The notes: generated by a model from the letters alone, not told the origin. Positions 1 to 9,690 are shown, counted from the first letter of the stretch. The stretch is 64,000 nt of DNA from JBPEWY01 sp052032225 (GCA_052032225.1 JBPEWY010000066.1:42993-106992); one strand, 5' to 3'. Translations and numbers: made by a program.

Positions 1-1281
1 AGTTCCTTCTATTAACACTTCTTCTATTTTGCCAACGTGCTGCTGGTTTCTGTATAAGCTGTGTTTTTGTTGTAGATTTATAATTTCTGTGAGTCTTCTT
101 TTCTTAACTTCGTTTGGCACATCGTCTTCCATTTTTCTGGCTGCCAGTGTACCTGGGCGCTCAGAATAAGCAAACATAAAACCAAAATCGTACTTAACGT
201 ACTCCATTAATGATAGGGTATCTTGATGGTCTTGCTCAGTTTCTGTTGGGAATCCGGCAATCATATCTTGCGAAATGGCGCAGTCCGGCATAATGGTTTT
301 AATGTTGTCTATAAGCTCCATGTATTCTTCGCGGGTATGAAGACGGTTCATGGCTTTAAGTATTCTGTTGCTACCACTTTGCACCGGTAGGTGAATATAT
401 TTGCAAATATTTGGGTATTTAGCCATGGTTTTAATCACATCTAACGTCATGTCTTGAGGGTTAGATGTAGAGAATCTAATCCTCATTTTTGGGTGTGCTT
501 CTGCTACCATTGCTAAAAGCTGGGCAAAATTTACTGCAGTAGCTTTTTGTATTTCTGAAGCTTTATCAAAATCTTTTTTTAGGCCACCACCATACCATAA
601 ATAGCTATCTACATTTTGTCCTAAAAGAGTTACTTCTTTATAGCCTTGTTCCCAAAGTTGATTAACTTCTTCTATTATAGATTGCGGGTCTCTGCTTCGT
701 TCTCTACCTCTTGTAAAGGGTACAACGCAAAATGTACACATATTATCGCACCCTCTGGTTATAGATACAAATGCAGTTACACCGTTACTATTAAGCCTTA
801 CAGGAGCAATATCTCCGTAAGTTTCTTCTTTAGATAAAATTACGTTTACAGCGTTTCTGCCTTCGTCTACTTCTTTAACCAAATTAGGAAGATCTTTGTA
901 GGCATCGGGGCCTACAACCATATCTACAATTTTCTCTTCTTCTAAAAACTTACTTTTTAAACGCTCTGCCATACAACCTAAAACCCCCACTTTCATACCC
1001 GGGTTTATTTTCTTTACAGCATTAAATTGCTCTAAGCGTTTTCTAACAGTTTGCTCTGCCTTATCTCTAATAGAGCAAGTGTTTACAAGCACTAAATCTG
1101 CCTCTTCAATATTTTGGGTAGTATTAAAACCTTCTTTTGCTAAGATTGATGCTACAATCTCGCTATCAGAAAAATTCATTTGGCAACCATAGCTTTCTAA
1201 ATACAGTTTTCGGGTGTTTTTAGCATTTTGCTCTAAAACTACCGATTGCCCTTGCTTGTTTTCATCAATAATCTTCTCCAT
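1..1281 (-). CDS. miaB: tRNA-2-methylthio-N6-dimethylallyladenosine synthase MiaB (C-terminus cut by window edge)
   Basis: Radical-SAM methylthiotransferase that adds a methylthio group to isopentenyl-adenosine 37 of tRNAs reading UNN codons. Reading the minus strand from the ATG at 1279-1281 gives 427 codons with no stop before the window edge. The N-terminal UPF0004 domain starts with YLESYGCQMNFSDSE and supplies the auxiliary-cluster cysteines. The radical-SAM triad reads CDNMCTFC (CxxxCxxC). Later motifs include LLGQNVDSY and HLPVQSGSNRIL. The final part of the TRAM domain, roughly 50 residues, lies outside the window. A TAnnTTTG element (TATCTTTG on the minus strand) lies 38-45 bases upstream of the start. 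Identification is firm; only the end is unseen. Confidence 0.95.
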   Translation of the reverse strand, partial: MEKIIDENKQGQSVVLEQNAKNTRKLYLESYGCQMNFSDSEIVASILAKEGFNTTQNIEEADLVLVNTCSIRDKAEQTVRKRLEQFNAVKKINPGMKVGVLGCMAERLKSKFLEEEKIVDMVVGPDAYKDLPNLVKEVDEGRNAVNVILSKEETYGDIAPVRLNSNGVTAFVSITRGCDNMCTFCVVPFTRGRERSRDPQSIIEEVNQLWEQGYKEVTLLGQNVDSYLWYGGGLKKDFDKASEIQKATAVNFAQLLAMVAEAHPKMRIRFSTSNPQDMTLDVIKTMAKYPNICKYIHLPVQSGSNRILKAMNRLHTREEYMELIDNIKTIMPDCAISQDMIAGFPTETEQDHQDTLSLMEYVKYDFGFMFAYSERPGTLAARKMEDDVPNEVKKRRLTEIINLQQKHSLYRNQQHVGKIEEVLIEGT

Positions 1282-1318
1282 TGTTGTTGTTTGAGAACCC
1301 GTAGGTTAAAATAGACTG

Positions 1319-1326
1319 CAAAGATA
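1319..1326 (-). promoter_or_regulatory. -7 promoter element for miaB
   Basis: The minus strand reads TATCTTTG, a perfect match to the Bacteroidota TAnnTTTG element, 38 bases upstream of the miaB ATG. No convincing TTG element at -33 was assigned. Confidence 0.5.
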
Positions 1327-1419
1327 ATATTTTATACAGAGTTATGACAAAGTGTCAGCATTATTTTAACAGCATATTTAGATGTTTTAACTTTAGTTCT
1401 TATTTTTAACAAAAAAAGT

Positions 1420-2163
1420 ATGAATTATACCAGCCTTCTTGAACGAATTAATGAAAACAAACATGTAGATTTTGGCGAAACGTTTAATAATGCTTTCGAG
1501 CTTTTTAAAAAGGTTTTTGCCTACGGTTTGTTACTGGTGGTTTTACAAGTTTTATTTGTATTACCTCTAATAGCAGTTTTATATTTTCCGTTGTTATCTA
1601 TGGGTATACTAGAGAGCTACGGAGATAGTGTTTATGATAGTAGCTTTGATTTTAAGGCTGTTAGTGCCGGAGTTTTAATTTTATTTTTTATTTGGGCTTT
1701 AGCTGTAATCTTTGTTATTCAGGCTATAGCAATGGCGCTTAATGCAGGGTTTTTAAAAATTTGTAAAGCAGCCGATGATGGAGAAATTATAGATATAAAA
1801 CTATTCTTCACCTATTTTAAATCTACCTATTTAAGCAAACTTTTCGTGTTGTCTATTGCATCGGCAGGGATCTCTATATTAGCTTTACTGTTATGTGTGC
1901 TTCCTATATTTTATGTAATGGTGCCTATTTATTTGTTTGCTGTAATTTTTGCCTTCAATCCGGAGTTAAGTGTATCTGAGATTATTAAATCTAGCTTTAA
2001 ACTTGGCAACAAAAAATGGTTAGTAATATTTGGTCTTATAATGGTTATAGCCGTATGTGTTCAAATATTAGCCTATGTAACATGCGGATTAGGAAGTTTG
2101 CTATCTTTCTTTACTATGCTTGCGTTATACAACGTTTACAAAAAAGCTATAGGTTTTAATTAA
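1420..2163 (+). CDS. multi-pass membrane protein of unknown function
   Basis: A 247-residue protein with about five or six hydrophobic segments, for example residues 35-58, 78-108, 140-165 and 168-180, plus a last pair near 200-235. The N-terminal 30 residues are polar and carry no signal peptide. It resembles proteins of Flavobacteriaceae that are often mislabelled as beta-carotene monooxygenase and that belong near the glycerophosphodiester-phosphodiesterase membrane-domain superfamily. No catalytic motif is visible. It is divergent from miaB and upstream of topA, with a 98-base gap before topA. I do not assign a function. Confidence 0.7.
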   Translation: MNYTSLLERINENKHVDFGETFNNAFELFKKVFAYGLLLVVLQVLFVLPLIAVLYFPLLSMGILESYGDSVYDSSFDFKAVSAGVLILFFIWALAVIFVIQAIAMALNAGFLKICKAADDGEIIDIKLFFTYFKSTYLSKLFVLSIASAGISILALLLCVLPIFYVMVPIYLFAVIFAFNPELSVSEIIKSSFKLGNKKWLVIFGLIMVIAVCVQILAYVTCGLGSLLSFFTMLALYNVYKKAIGFN

Positions 2164-2234
2164 TTATAACATAAAAGAAACTTCAATACATAGTTAGCCA
2201 ACCTTTTTTATAGAGGGTATAAATTTTTTTACCA

Positions 2235-2242
2235 TACTTTTG
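2235..2242 (+). promoter_or_regulatory. -7 promoter element for topA
   Basis: TACTTTTG matches TAnnTTTG perfectly and ends 19 bases before the topA ATG, a typical distance for a short leader in this phylum. Confidence 0.55.
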
Positions 2243-2261
2243 CACCAACAAAAAGAGTTAG

Positions 2262-4730
2262 ATGGCAAAGAATTTAGTAATAGTAGAGTCGCCTGCAAAG
2301 GCAAAAACAATAGAAAAGTTCTTAGGGAAAGATTACAAAGTGGCTTCTAGTTTTGGGCACATTGCCGATTTGCCTGCCAAAGAGCTTGGTGTAGATGTGG
2401 AAAAAGACTTTAAGCCTAAATATATTGTTGATAAAGACAAAAAAGCAGTTGTAAAAAAGCTTAAGGACCTTGCAAAAGAAGCCGATACGGTTTGGTTGGC
2501 AAGTGATGAAGATAGAGAAGGAGAGGCGATTGCCTGGCATTTAGCAGAAACCTTAAAATTAGATCCGAACAAAACCAAGCGAATTGTTTTTAACTCTATT
2601 ACTAAAAATGCCATACAGAAAGCTATAGAAAACCCTAGAGGCATAGATTATAATTTGGTTAATGCCCAACAAGCCAGAAGGGTTTTAGACAGGTTGGTGG
2701 GGTACGAGCTGTCTCCGGTACTTTGGAGAAAAATTAAAACCGGTTTGTCTGCCGGTAGAGTTCAATCGGTTGCCGTACGATTAATTGTAGAAAGAGAACG
2801 CGAAATTCAAGAATTTGTACCGGAAGCTTCGTATAGAGTTGTTGCAGAATTTAGTACAGAGAACGGTAAATCGTTTAAAGCAAAACTTAATAAAACATTT
2901 GCTTCTAAAGAGGAAGCTAAAGCGTTTTTAGAGCAAAACATATCAGCTGTTTTTTCTGTTGAAGCGTTAGACACAAAACCTGCAAAAAAATCACCTGCAG
3001 CACCTTTTACTACATCAACATTACAACAAGAAGCATCCAGAAAATTATATTTTTCGGTAAGCAAAACCATGTCGTTAGCCCAGCGCTTGTATGAAGCCGG
3101 ATTAATAACATACATGCGTACCGATAGCGTAAACCTATCGCAAGAAGCAATTAATGCTGCTAAAACCGAAATAGAAAAAGAGTTTGGTAAAGAATACAGC
3201 AAGCCTCGAAATTTTGCAACTAAAAATAAAAGTGCTCAAGAAGCACACGAAGCCATCAGGCCAACAGATATTTCTAAACATAGCATTGCAGCAGATAGAG
3301 ACCAGGCAAGACTTTACGAGTTAATCTGGAAACGTACCATTGCATCGCAAATGACCGATGCTAAATTAGAGCGTACGCAAGTAACTATTGGGGCAAACAC
3401 GCACAACCAGAAGTTTACGGCCAATGGCGAAGTTTTAAAGTTTGACGGGTTTTTAAAGGTTTATATAGAAGGAACCGATGAAGAAACAGAAGAAGAAGAA
3501 GGAATGCTTCCGGCTTTATCTGTAGGAGAACAGGTTGTTAAAAATTACATTACAGCAACAGAACGTTTTACCAGACCACCTTACAGGTACACAGAAGCCT
3601 CTTTAGTTAAAAAGTTAGAAGAGTTAGGTATTGGCCGTCCGTCAACCTATGCGCCAACAATATCTACTATTCAAAATAGAGGGTATGTACAACGAGGAAC
3701 AGTAGAAGGAACCGAAAGAGAATACACTCAACTTATACTAACTAACAGTGATGTAAAACAAAAAACGCTTACAGAGACAGTTGGCTCAGATAAAGGTAAA
3801 CTGGTTCCTACCGATATAGGTATGATTGTAAATGATTTCTTAGTGAATCATTTTTCGAATATTTTAGACTATAATTTTACAGCTAAAGTAGAGCAGAGTT
3901 TTGATGATATTGCTTCGGGTGATCAAGATTGGACAGAAATGATGAAGCAGTTTTATAATGATTTTCATCCGCAAGTTCAAGACGTTCAAGAAAATGCCGA
4001 AAGAGAATCCGGAGAGCGTATATTAGGAACAGACCCGGAAACAGGAAGACAAGTAAGTGTTCGTTTAGGAAGGTTTGGCCCTATGGTACAATTAGGTACA
4101 GCCGAAGATGAGGAAAAGCCTGTTTTTGCCAGCCTTCTACCAAATCAATCCATAGATACACTAACTTTTGAGGAGGCTTTAGATTTATTTAAACTACCAA
4201 GAATTTTAGGAGAATACGAAGGGCAAGAAGTTGCCGTAAATGTTGGTAGATATGGCCCATACGTAAGGTTTGGCAAACAATTTATTTCGCTGGCTAAGGG
4301 AGAGGGCGTTTTTGATGTTACCTTAGAAAGGGCTATAGAACTTATAAAGCAAAAACAAAAAGCCGATGCGCCTATAGCCAATTATAAAGGTAAAGAAGTA
4401 ACCAAAGGAAAAGGTAGGTTCGGGCCCTTTATAAAATGGGACGGCATGTTTATTAATGTTGGAAAAAAGTATGACTTTGATAACCTTTCTGAAGACGATA
4501 TAAAAGAACTGATAGAAGATAAATTAAAAAAAGAAGCCGAAAAACTTATTAAAGAGTGGCCCGAAGAAGGCATTGTTATAGAAAAGGCAAGATGGGGCAG
4601 ATCGGTTATAAAAAAAGGAAGAAGTAAGGTAGAACTTAACAAAGATGTAGATGCCTCTAAACTAACTTTAGATGAGGTAAAAGCACTTTTAGAAAACAAA
4701 AAATCTAACACCAAAAGCAAAAAGAAATAA
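2262..4730 (+). CDS. topA: DNA topoisomerase I
   Basis: Type IA topoisomerase that relaxes negative supercoils. The Toprim domain starts at the N-terminus (NLVIVESPAKAKTIEKFLG), with the acidic DxDxE motif in LASDEDREGEAIAWHL. The catalytic tyrosine is in GLITYMRTDSVNLS near residue 285. At 822 residues the length is normal. The C-terminus has no CxxC zinc ribbons. Instead it carries four copies of a short module with the core GRFGP or GRYGP (GRFGPMVQLG, GRYGPYVRFG, GRFGPFIKW, ARWGRSVIKKG), the arrangement called Toprim C-terminal repeat, followed by a lysine-rich tail. Its stop overlaps the next start by one base (TAATG), so the two genes are co-transcribed and perhaps translationally coupled. 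Confidence 0.97.
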   Translation: MAKNLVIVESPAKAKTIEKFLGKDYKVASSFGHIADLPAKELGVDVEKDFKPKYIVDKDKKAVVKKLKDLAKEADTVWLASDEDREGEAIAWHLAETLKLDPNKTKRIVFNSITKNAIQKAIENPRGIDYNLVNAQQARRVLDRLVGYELSPVLWRKIKTGLSAGRVQSVAVRLIVEREREIQEFVPEASYRVVAEFSTENGKSFKAKLNKTFASKEEAKAFLEQNISAVFSVEALDTKPAKKSPAAPFTTSTLQQEASRKLYFSVSKTMSLAQRLYEAGLITYMRTDSVNLSQEAINAAKTEIEKEFGKEYSKPRNFATKNKSAQEAHEAIRPTDISKHSIAADRDQARLYELIWKRTIASQMTDAKLERTQVTIGANTHNQKFTANGEVLKFDGFLKVYIEGTDEETEEEEGMLPALSVGEQVVKNYITATERFTRPPYRYTEASLVKKLEELGIGRPSTYAPTISTIQNRGYVQRGTVEGTEREYTQLILTNSDVKQKTLTETVGSDKGKLVPTDIGMIVNDFLVNHFSNILDYNFTAKVEQSFDDIASGDQDWTEMMKQFYNDFHPQVQDVQENAERESGERILGTDPETGRQVSVRLGRFGPMVQLGTAEDEEKPVFASLLPNQSIDTLTFEEALDLFKLPRILGEYEGQEVAVNVGRYGPYVRFGKQFISLAKGEGVFDVTLERAIELIKQKQKADAPIANYKGKEVTKGKGRFGPFIKWDGMFINVGKKYDFDNLSEDDIKELIEDKLKKEAEKLIKEWPEEGIVIEKARWGRSVIKKGRSKVELNKDVDASKLTLDEVKALLENKKSNTKSKKK

Positions 4731-5884
4731 TGGGTTTTGAGTTTTTATCGCCAGTAGAAGATGTAGTTTTAGCACACACGGCGCTTCTGCCAAAACAATC
4801 TATAGGCAAATCCATTAGTAAACATACTCAAAACAGTTTTCCGGATTTAGAGCAAGTTAACATAGCTTTAATTGGTATTCCGGAGATTAGAGGCTTATAC
4901 CAAAAAGAACATGAGCCGTTAAATTTGGCTCAAGTAAGACTAGAATTTTACAAACTTTTTTTAGGTAATTGGGATGCCTCTATTGCAGATTTAGGAAATC
5001 TTATTCCCGGAGCTACAGTAGAAGACACTTATTTTGCGGTTAAAGAGTTAGTAGCATCTTTAGTAAAACAAAAAGTTGTGCCTCTTTTAATAGGAGGCGG
5101 TCAAGATATTACCTATGCTGTTTATCGTGCGTTCGATACGCTTGAGCAAATGGTTAATTTGGTAGCAGTAGATTACAAGTTTGATTTTGGTGAAGCCGAT
5201 GAGCTCATATCGTCTAACTCTTATATGAGTAAAATTATAACCAACCCCCCAAACAACTTATTTAATTTTAGCAACCTTGGTTACCAAACCTACTACAATG
5301 CACAAGAAGAAATAGACCTCATGGAGCGTTTATTTTTTGAGGCGTACAGGTTAGGAGAACTCATAGACGATATTACCCTGGCAGAACCCGTTTTACGCGA
5401 TGCAGATATTGTTAGTATAGATATCAGATCGGTTAAAGGGGCAGACCTGGGCAACCCTCTTCAATCACAGCCTAACGGTTTTGATAGCAGAGAAATTTGT
5501 GCAATTGCCAGGTACGCCGGTATAAGCGATAAAGTTTCTGTTTTTGGAATTTTCGAGTTGTTAAATGCTTTACCTACATCGCAATTAACAGCTCAAATAC
5601 TTTGGTATTTTATAGAAGGATATAACTTTAGAGCTAATGAATACCCTTTTGCTACAAAAGAAAATCTCACAAAATATATTGTTCCGGTAGAAGAAGAAGA
5701 ACTACATTTTTACAAGAGCAATAAAACAGAACGTTGGTGGATAGAAATACCATCAATGCTTACTTCACATAATAAAATAAATTCCCTTGCGTTATTACCT
5801 TGCAGCCATAAGGATTATTTGGATGCGTGCAACCAAATTATTCCTAACAGATGGTGGAAAGCTTATAAAAAAAGCTTGAACTAA
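4730..5884 (+). CDS. arginase/formimidoylglutamase-fold protein with degenerate metal site
   Basis: A 384-residue member of the ureohydrolase superfamily, normally annotated as formimidoylglutamase in this phylum. The fold landmarks are present but the Mn ligands are eroded. The GGDHS motif reads GGGQD (residues 122-126, His to Gln), DAHxD reads DYKFD (148-152, His to Lys), and SxDxD reads SIDIR (229-233, second Asp to Arg). Three of the six expected ligands are therefore changed, and a two-metal hydrolase seems unlikely. It overlaps topA by one base and lies immediately upstream of gldK, with a 137-base gap. hutU is 50 kb away, so a histidine-degradation role has no local support. A structural or regulatory role is possible but unproven. 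Confidence 0.75.
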   Translation: MGFEFLSPVEDVVLAHTALLPKQSIGKSISKHTQNSFPDLEQVNIALIGIPEIRGLYQKEHEPLNLAQVRLEFYKLFLGNWDASIADLGNLIPGATVEDTYFAVKELVASLVKQKVVPLLIGGGQDITYAVYRAFDTLEQMVNLVAVDYKFDFGEADELISSNSYMSKIITNPPNNLFNFSNLGYQTYYNAQEEIDLMERLFFEAYRLGELIDDITLAEPVLRDADIVSIDIRSVKGADLGNPLQSQPNGFDSREICAIARYAGISDKVSVFGIFELLNALPTSQLTAQILWYFIEGYNFRANEYPFATKENLTKYIVPVEEEELHFYKSNKTERWWIEIPSMLTSHNKINSLALLPCSHKDYLDACNQIIPNRWWKAYKKSLN

Positions 5885-6021
5885 AAGTTCATTAAAATAA
5901 TAACACAATTTTTTAAAAAATTAAAGCTGCCCTACACAATAATTTGTGCTAAATGTAGTTTTTCACAAACACAAATTATGATAGTAAGCTTTAAAGCTAT
6001 AACCTAAATTTAACCTAACGT

Positions 6022-7377
6022 ATGAGAAAGCTGTTGTTTTCATCTGTAGCCCTCGTAATACTTTTAACAAGCTGTGGTTCTAAAGACAAAGGAGAACTTG
6101 TTGGTGTAAGAGGAAAAAAATGGTTCCCCGAAAAACCTTATGGTATGACTTTAATACCCGGAGGTGCATTTATTATGGGGAAATCAGAACAAGATATGGC
6201 CCAAGTGCTAAATGCCCCCACAAAAACAGTTACGGTACGATCGTTTTATATGGACGAGACAGAAATCACAAATAGTGAGTACCGTCAATTTGTAGAGTGG
6301 GTAAAAGATTCTGTAGTTAGAACACGCCTGGCAATTTTAGCCGATGAGCTTGGAATGACTCCGGACGATGGCGGTATTGGTGAATTTGCATTTAAAGATG
6401 CAGATACAGCAAACCTTTCTGTTTACGAAAAGTATATGTTAGAAAACTACACCGGATTTGGCGAAACCGGTTATGAGGGTAGAGCTTTAAATAAAGATGT
6501 AGATTTAATTTGGGACACTAGAGATTACCCTGATGAATACTACGCAGAGGTAATGGACTCTATGTACATACCATTAGAAGAATCATATAATGGGCAACGT
6601 ACCATAGATGTAGATAAATTAATTTTTAAATACACCTGGATGGATATTCAGGCAGCAGCCAGAGCTAAAAAAGGCAAAAGAAGAGACTTCATTAAAACTG
6701 AAGAAATTAAAATTTATCCGGACACTACCGTTTGGATAAAAGATTTTGCATACTCATACAATGAGCCTATGCATAATGATTATTTCTGGCATGATGCTTA
6801 TAGTGATTATCCTGTTGTAGGAGTATCTTGGAAACAAGCTAAAGCATTTTGTGCTTGGAGAACCAAGTATAAAAATGACTATCAAAGAAGCAGAGGTAAA
6901 CAACACGTTAACCAATTTAGATTGCCAACAGAGGCAGAATGGGAATATGCTGCGCGTGGTGGTATCGAGTCTGGAACATACCCATGGGGTGGTCCGTATG
7001 TGTTAAGCGATAGAGGATGCTTCTTGGCAAACTTTAAACCACAACGTGGTGATTATGCTGCAGACCAAGCACTCTACACAGTAGAAGCAAAATCATACGA
7101 GCCTAACGATTATAACTTGTACAATATGGCAGGAAACGTATCTGAGTGGACGAACTCTTCATACGATCCGGGATCATACGAATACGTATCAACAATGAAC
7201 CCTAATGCTAATGACGATAATAACAAGCGTAAGGTTATTAGAGGAGGTTCATGGAAAGATGTTGCTTACTTCTTACAAGTAAGTACAAGAGATTATGAAT
7301 ATCAAGATTCAGCGAGAAGCTATATAGGATTTAGAACTGTACAAGATTATATGGGTACAGATGTTACACAAAACTAA
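6022..7377 (+). CDS. gldK: gliding motility / type IX secretion lipoprotein GldK
   Basis: Outer-membrane lipoprotein that, with GldN, forms the periplasmic ring of the type IX secretion system. The signal peptide ends in a lipobox (LLTSC, Cys near residue 18). The body is a formylglycine-generating-enzyme/sulfatase-modifying domain with GGAFIMG, the LPTEAEWEYAARGG block, AGNVSEWT and VIRGGSW; the domain acts as a scaffold here and not as an oxidase. At 451 residues it has the family length. It is the first gene of gldKLMN; gldL follows after 46 bases. Identification rests on both domain and operon order. Confidence 0.95.
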   Translation: MRKLLFSSVALVILLTSCGSKDKGELVGVRGKKWFPEKPYGMTLIPGGAFIMGKSEQDMAQVLNAPTKTVTVRSFYMDETEITNSEYRQFVEWVKDSVVRTRLAILADELGMTPDDGGIGEFAFKDADTANLSVYEKYMLENYTGFGETGYEGRALNKDVDLIWDTRDYPDEYYAEVMDSMYIPLEESYNGQRTIDVDKLIFKYTWMDIQAAARAKKGKRRDFIKTEEIKIYPDTTVWIKDFAYSYNEPMHNDYFWHDAYSDYPVVGVSWKQAKAFCAWRTKYKNDYQRSRGKQHVNQFRLPTEAEWEYAARGGIESGTYPWGGPYVLSDRGCFLANFKPQRGDYAADQALYTVEAKSYEPNDYNLYNMAGNVSEWTNSSYDPGSYEYVSTMNPNANDDNNKRKVIRGGSWKDVAYFLQVSTRDYEYQDSARSYIGFRTVQDYMGTDVTQN

Positions 7378-7423
7378 TTATTACATAAAAAACTTACTAT
7401 TTACTTAACTTAAATTTATTATT

Positions 7424-8074
7424 ATGGCACAATCAAAATCATCAAAGAAGCTATTTAACATGGCTTACGGACTGGGAGCTTCGATTGTAATTATTGGAGC
7501 GCTTTTTAAAATTCTTCACTGGGAGTGGGGACCACTAACCGGAGGTTTACTCCTTGCAATTGGTCTTATTACAGAAGCAGTAATTTTTGCTATTAGTGCT
7601 TTTGAACCGGTAGAAGATGATTTAGACTGGACAAAAGTTTACCCTGAATTAGCAGGAGGAGAAAGTAAAGGAAGAAAGAATGATGCTCAACAAGCTAAAG
7701 AAGCAGAAGGATTACTTTCTAAAAAATTAGACGAGTTACTTAAAGAAGCTAAAATAGATTCAGAGTTAATGGCAAGCTTAGGAAACAGCATTCGCAATTT
7801 TGAAGGTGCTGCCAAAAGCATTACCCCAACTGCCGAAGCCCTGACATCTACCAAAAAATATTCAGAAGAATTAGCATTAGCTGCTGCTCAAATGGAGTCG
7901 CTTAACAGCTTGTACAAAGTACAATTAGAAAGCGCAAGCCGTCAAGCAACCATTAACGAAGAAGTTGCAAATAATGCCGGTAAACTTAAAGAGCAAATGG
8001 AGTCTTTGGCTTCTAACCTATCTTCATTAAATGGAGTTTACGGTGGAATGTTATCTGCTATGAATGTGAAGTAA
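7424..8074 (+). CDS. gldL: gliding motility motor protein GldL
   Basis: Inner-membrane protein of the proton-driven GldLM motor that powers gliding and type IX secretion. Two transmembrane helices lie at about residues 13-31 and 36-58. Lys29 and His32 sit at the end of helix 1 and Glu51 lies inside helix 2, matching in position the charged residues reported as important for proton flow in Flavobacterium GldL. The rest is a cytoplasmic helical tail of about 150 residues. At 216 residues it is a normal length. It lies between gldK and gldM. Confidence 0.95.
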   Translation: MAQSKSSKKLFNMAYGLGASIVIIGALFKILHWEWGPLTGGLLLAIGLITEAVIFAISAFEPVEDDLDWTKVYPELAGGESKGRKNDAQQAKEAEGLLSKKLDELLKEAKIDSELMASLGNSIRNFEGAAKSITPTAEALTSTKKYSEELALAAAQMESLNSLYKVQLESASRQATINEEVANNAGKLKEQMESLASNLSSLNGVYGGMLSAMNVK

Positions 8075-8118
8075 TTTATTTAACTAAAACTTACCTTAAC
8101 TAAAAACCTCACAAGATA

Positions 8119-9690
8119 ATGGCAAGCGGAAAACTTTCACCACGTCAGAAAATGATTAACCTAATGTACCTGGTTTTCATTGCAATGCTGGCGTTAAATA
8201 TGAGTAAAGAGGTGCTTACGGCTTTTGGTTTAATGAACGAGAAGTTAGAAGAGTCTAACAAGAAAACTACGGCTAATAACCAAGCGTTTTTTAAAGGCTT
8301 AGAAACCAAAGCATCAGAGCAACCTGAAAAATTTGGACCTCTATTTGAGGATGCCAAAAAGATAAAAGAACTATCGGCAGATTACTATGCTTATCTAGAA
8401 AATCTTAAAAATAAGATGACAGAAAAACTAGATGCCGATAAACGTACCGACTACGAAACCATGGATAAGTCTGATTATTTAGACAATATTTTCTTCCAAG
8501 GAGATAATTACTCTAAAGAAGGACAAGAATTCATGGATAGAATGACCCAGTATAGAGATCAAGTTGCTGCAATTTTAGGAGACGATTTTAAAGAAACTAA
8601 AGAGGCAGTACTTAACAGATTTAATACTGGAGAAGACGGTAAAGTTAAAAACAGAGATGGTAAAAAAATAGATTATCTAAACTACCATTTTGAAGGATTC
8701 CCGTTGGTAGCATCGCTTACTAAAATTACCCAAATGCAAGCAGATATTAAAGCAACCGAAGAAGATGCTTTATCTGCAATGCTACAAGGGCAGCTTACCA
8801 GCGAGATTTCTATGACCAACTATACTACCTTGTTACAACAACCTAAGTCTGCATATTATGCCGGCGAAACTTTTGACGGGGCTATAGTATTAGGTCGTAC
8901 AGACGAAACCACAAAGCCAAACGAAGTACACCTTACTTTAGATGGTAGAAAACTAGAGCAAGGTAAAGACTTTGAGCTAGATGGTGGGCAGGTAAAACTT
9001 AAAGTAAATGCCGGTAGACCGGGCGATCATAAATTAGAAGGTAAATTAGTGTTCTTACAAGACGGAGAACCAATAGAAGTACCTGTATCGCAAACATTTG
9101 CTACAATTACAAAACCTAATGCAGCAGTAATCTCTGCAGATAAAATGAATGTAGTTTATAGAGGAGTTGCCAACCCAATGACAATTTCTATTCCTGGAGT
9201 TCCGGACAACAAAGTAAGTGCATCTGCTCCCGGTTTAAAAAGAGTTTCGGGGAGCAAGTTTGTAATGAACCCAGGAAAAGGTAGAACCGTAAATATCACA
9301 GCAAGTGGTACGTTACCAGATGGGCAAACCATTAAAACTACATCGCAATTCAGAATTAAAGATATACCAAGACCTTCAGGAACTATTCGTGGAGAATTTG
9401 GTGAGGTTAAAATGCCACGTTCTAACTTAGAAATATCTACAGTTGGTGCATTGCTGGAAGATTTTGATTTTGACTTGAACCTTGCTATAAGCGGATTTAA
9501 GTTTAAAGTTCCCGGACAACCAACCGTACAAGTTAGAGGTAACAAATTAGATGCTCGTGCAAAAGCTGCACTAAAAAGAGCTAAGCGTGGTGATGCCGTT
9601 CAAATATTCGATATAGAAGCTTATATTACCAATAACAGAAGCTACAAGTTAAAGAAAGTGTCTCCTGTTGTTATAGAGCTTACAAACTAA
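8119..9690 (+). CDS. gldM: gliding motility motor protein GldM
   Basis: Partner of GldL in the rotary motor. A single transmembrane helix near the N-terminus (residues about 12-30, MINLMYLVFIAMLALNM) inserts into the GldL pentamer. The long periplasmic part, about 490 residues, forms stacked domains that reach the GldKN ring. At 523 residues it fits the family. It starts 44 bases after gldL and is followed by gldN after 24 bases, in the conserved K-L-M-N order. Confidence 0.95.
   Translation: MASGKLSPRQKMINLMYLVFIAMLALNMSKEVLTAFGLMNEKLEESNKKTTANNQAFFKGLETKASEQPEKFGPLFEDAKKIKELSADYYAYLENLKNKMTEKLDADKRTDYETMDKSDYLDNIFFQGDNYSKEGQEFMDRMTQYRDQVAAILGDDFKETKEAVLNRFNTGEDGKVKNRDGKKIDYLNYHFEGFPLVASLTKITQMQADIKATEEDALSAMLQGQLTSEISMTNYTTLLQQPKSAYYAGETFDGAIVLGRTDETTKPNEVHLTLDGRKLEQGKDFELDGGQVKLKVNAGRPGDHKLEGKLVFLQDGEPIEVPVSQTFATITKPNAAVISADKMNVVYRGVANPMTISIPGVPDNKVSASAPGLKRVSGSKFVMNPGKGRTVNITASGTLPDGQTIKTTSQFRIKDIPRPSGTIRGEFGEVKMPRSNLEISTVGALLEDFDFDLNLAISGFKFKVPGQPTVQVRGNKLDARAKAALKRAKRGDAVQIFDIEAYITNNRSYKLKKVSPVVIELTN

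Noticed and set aside
646..837. Plus-strand ORF of 63 codons
   Set aside because: Lies entirely antisense to miaB, whose minus-strand frame carries conserved radical-SAM motifs here.
5950..6000. AT-rich short palindromes (such as AAGCTTTAAAGCTT-like sequence) upstream of gldK considered as an operator
   Set aside because: Short, AT-rich and without a second copy; no clear TAnnTTTG element could be paired with it.
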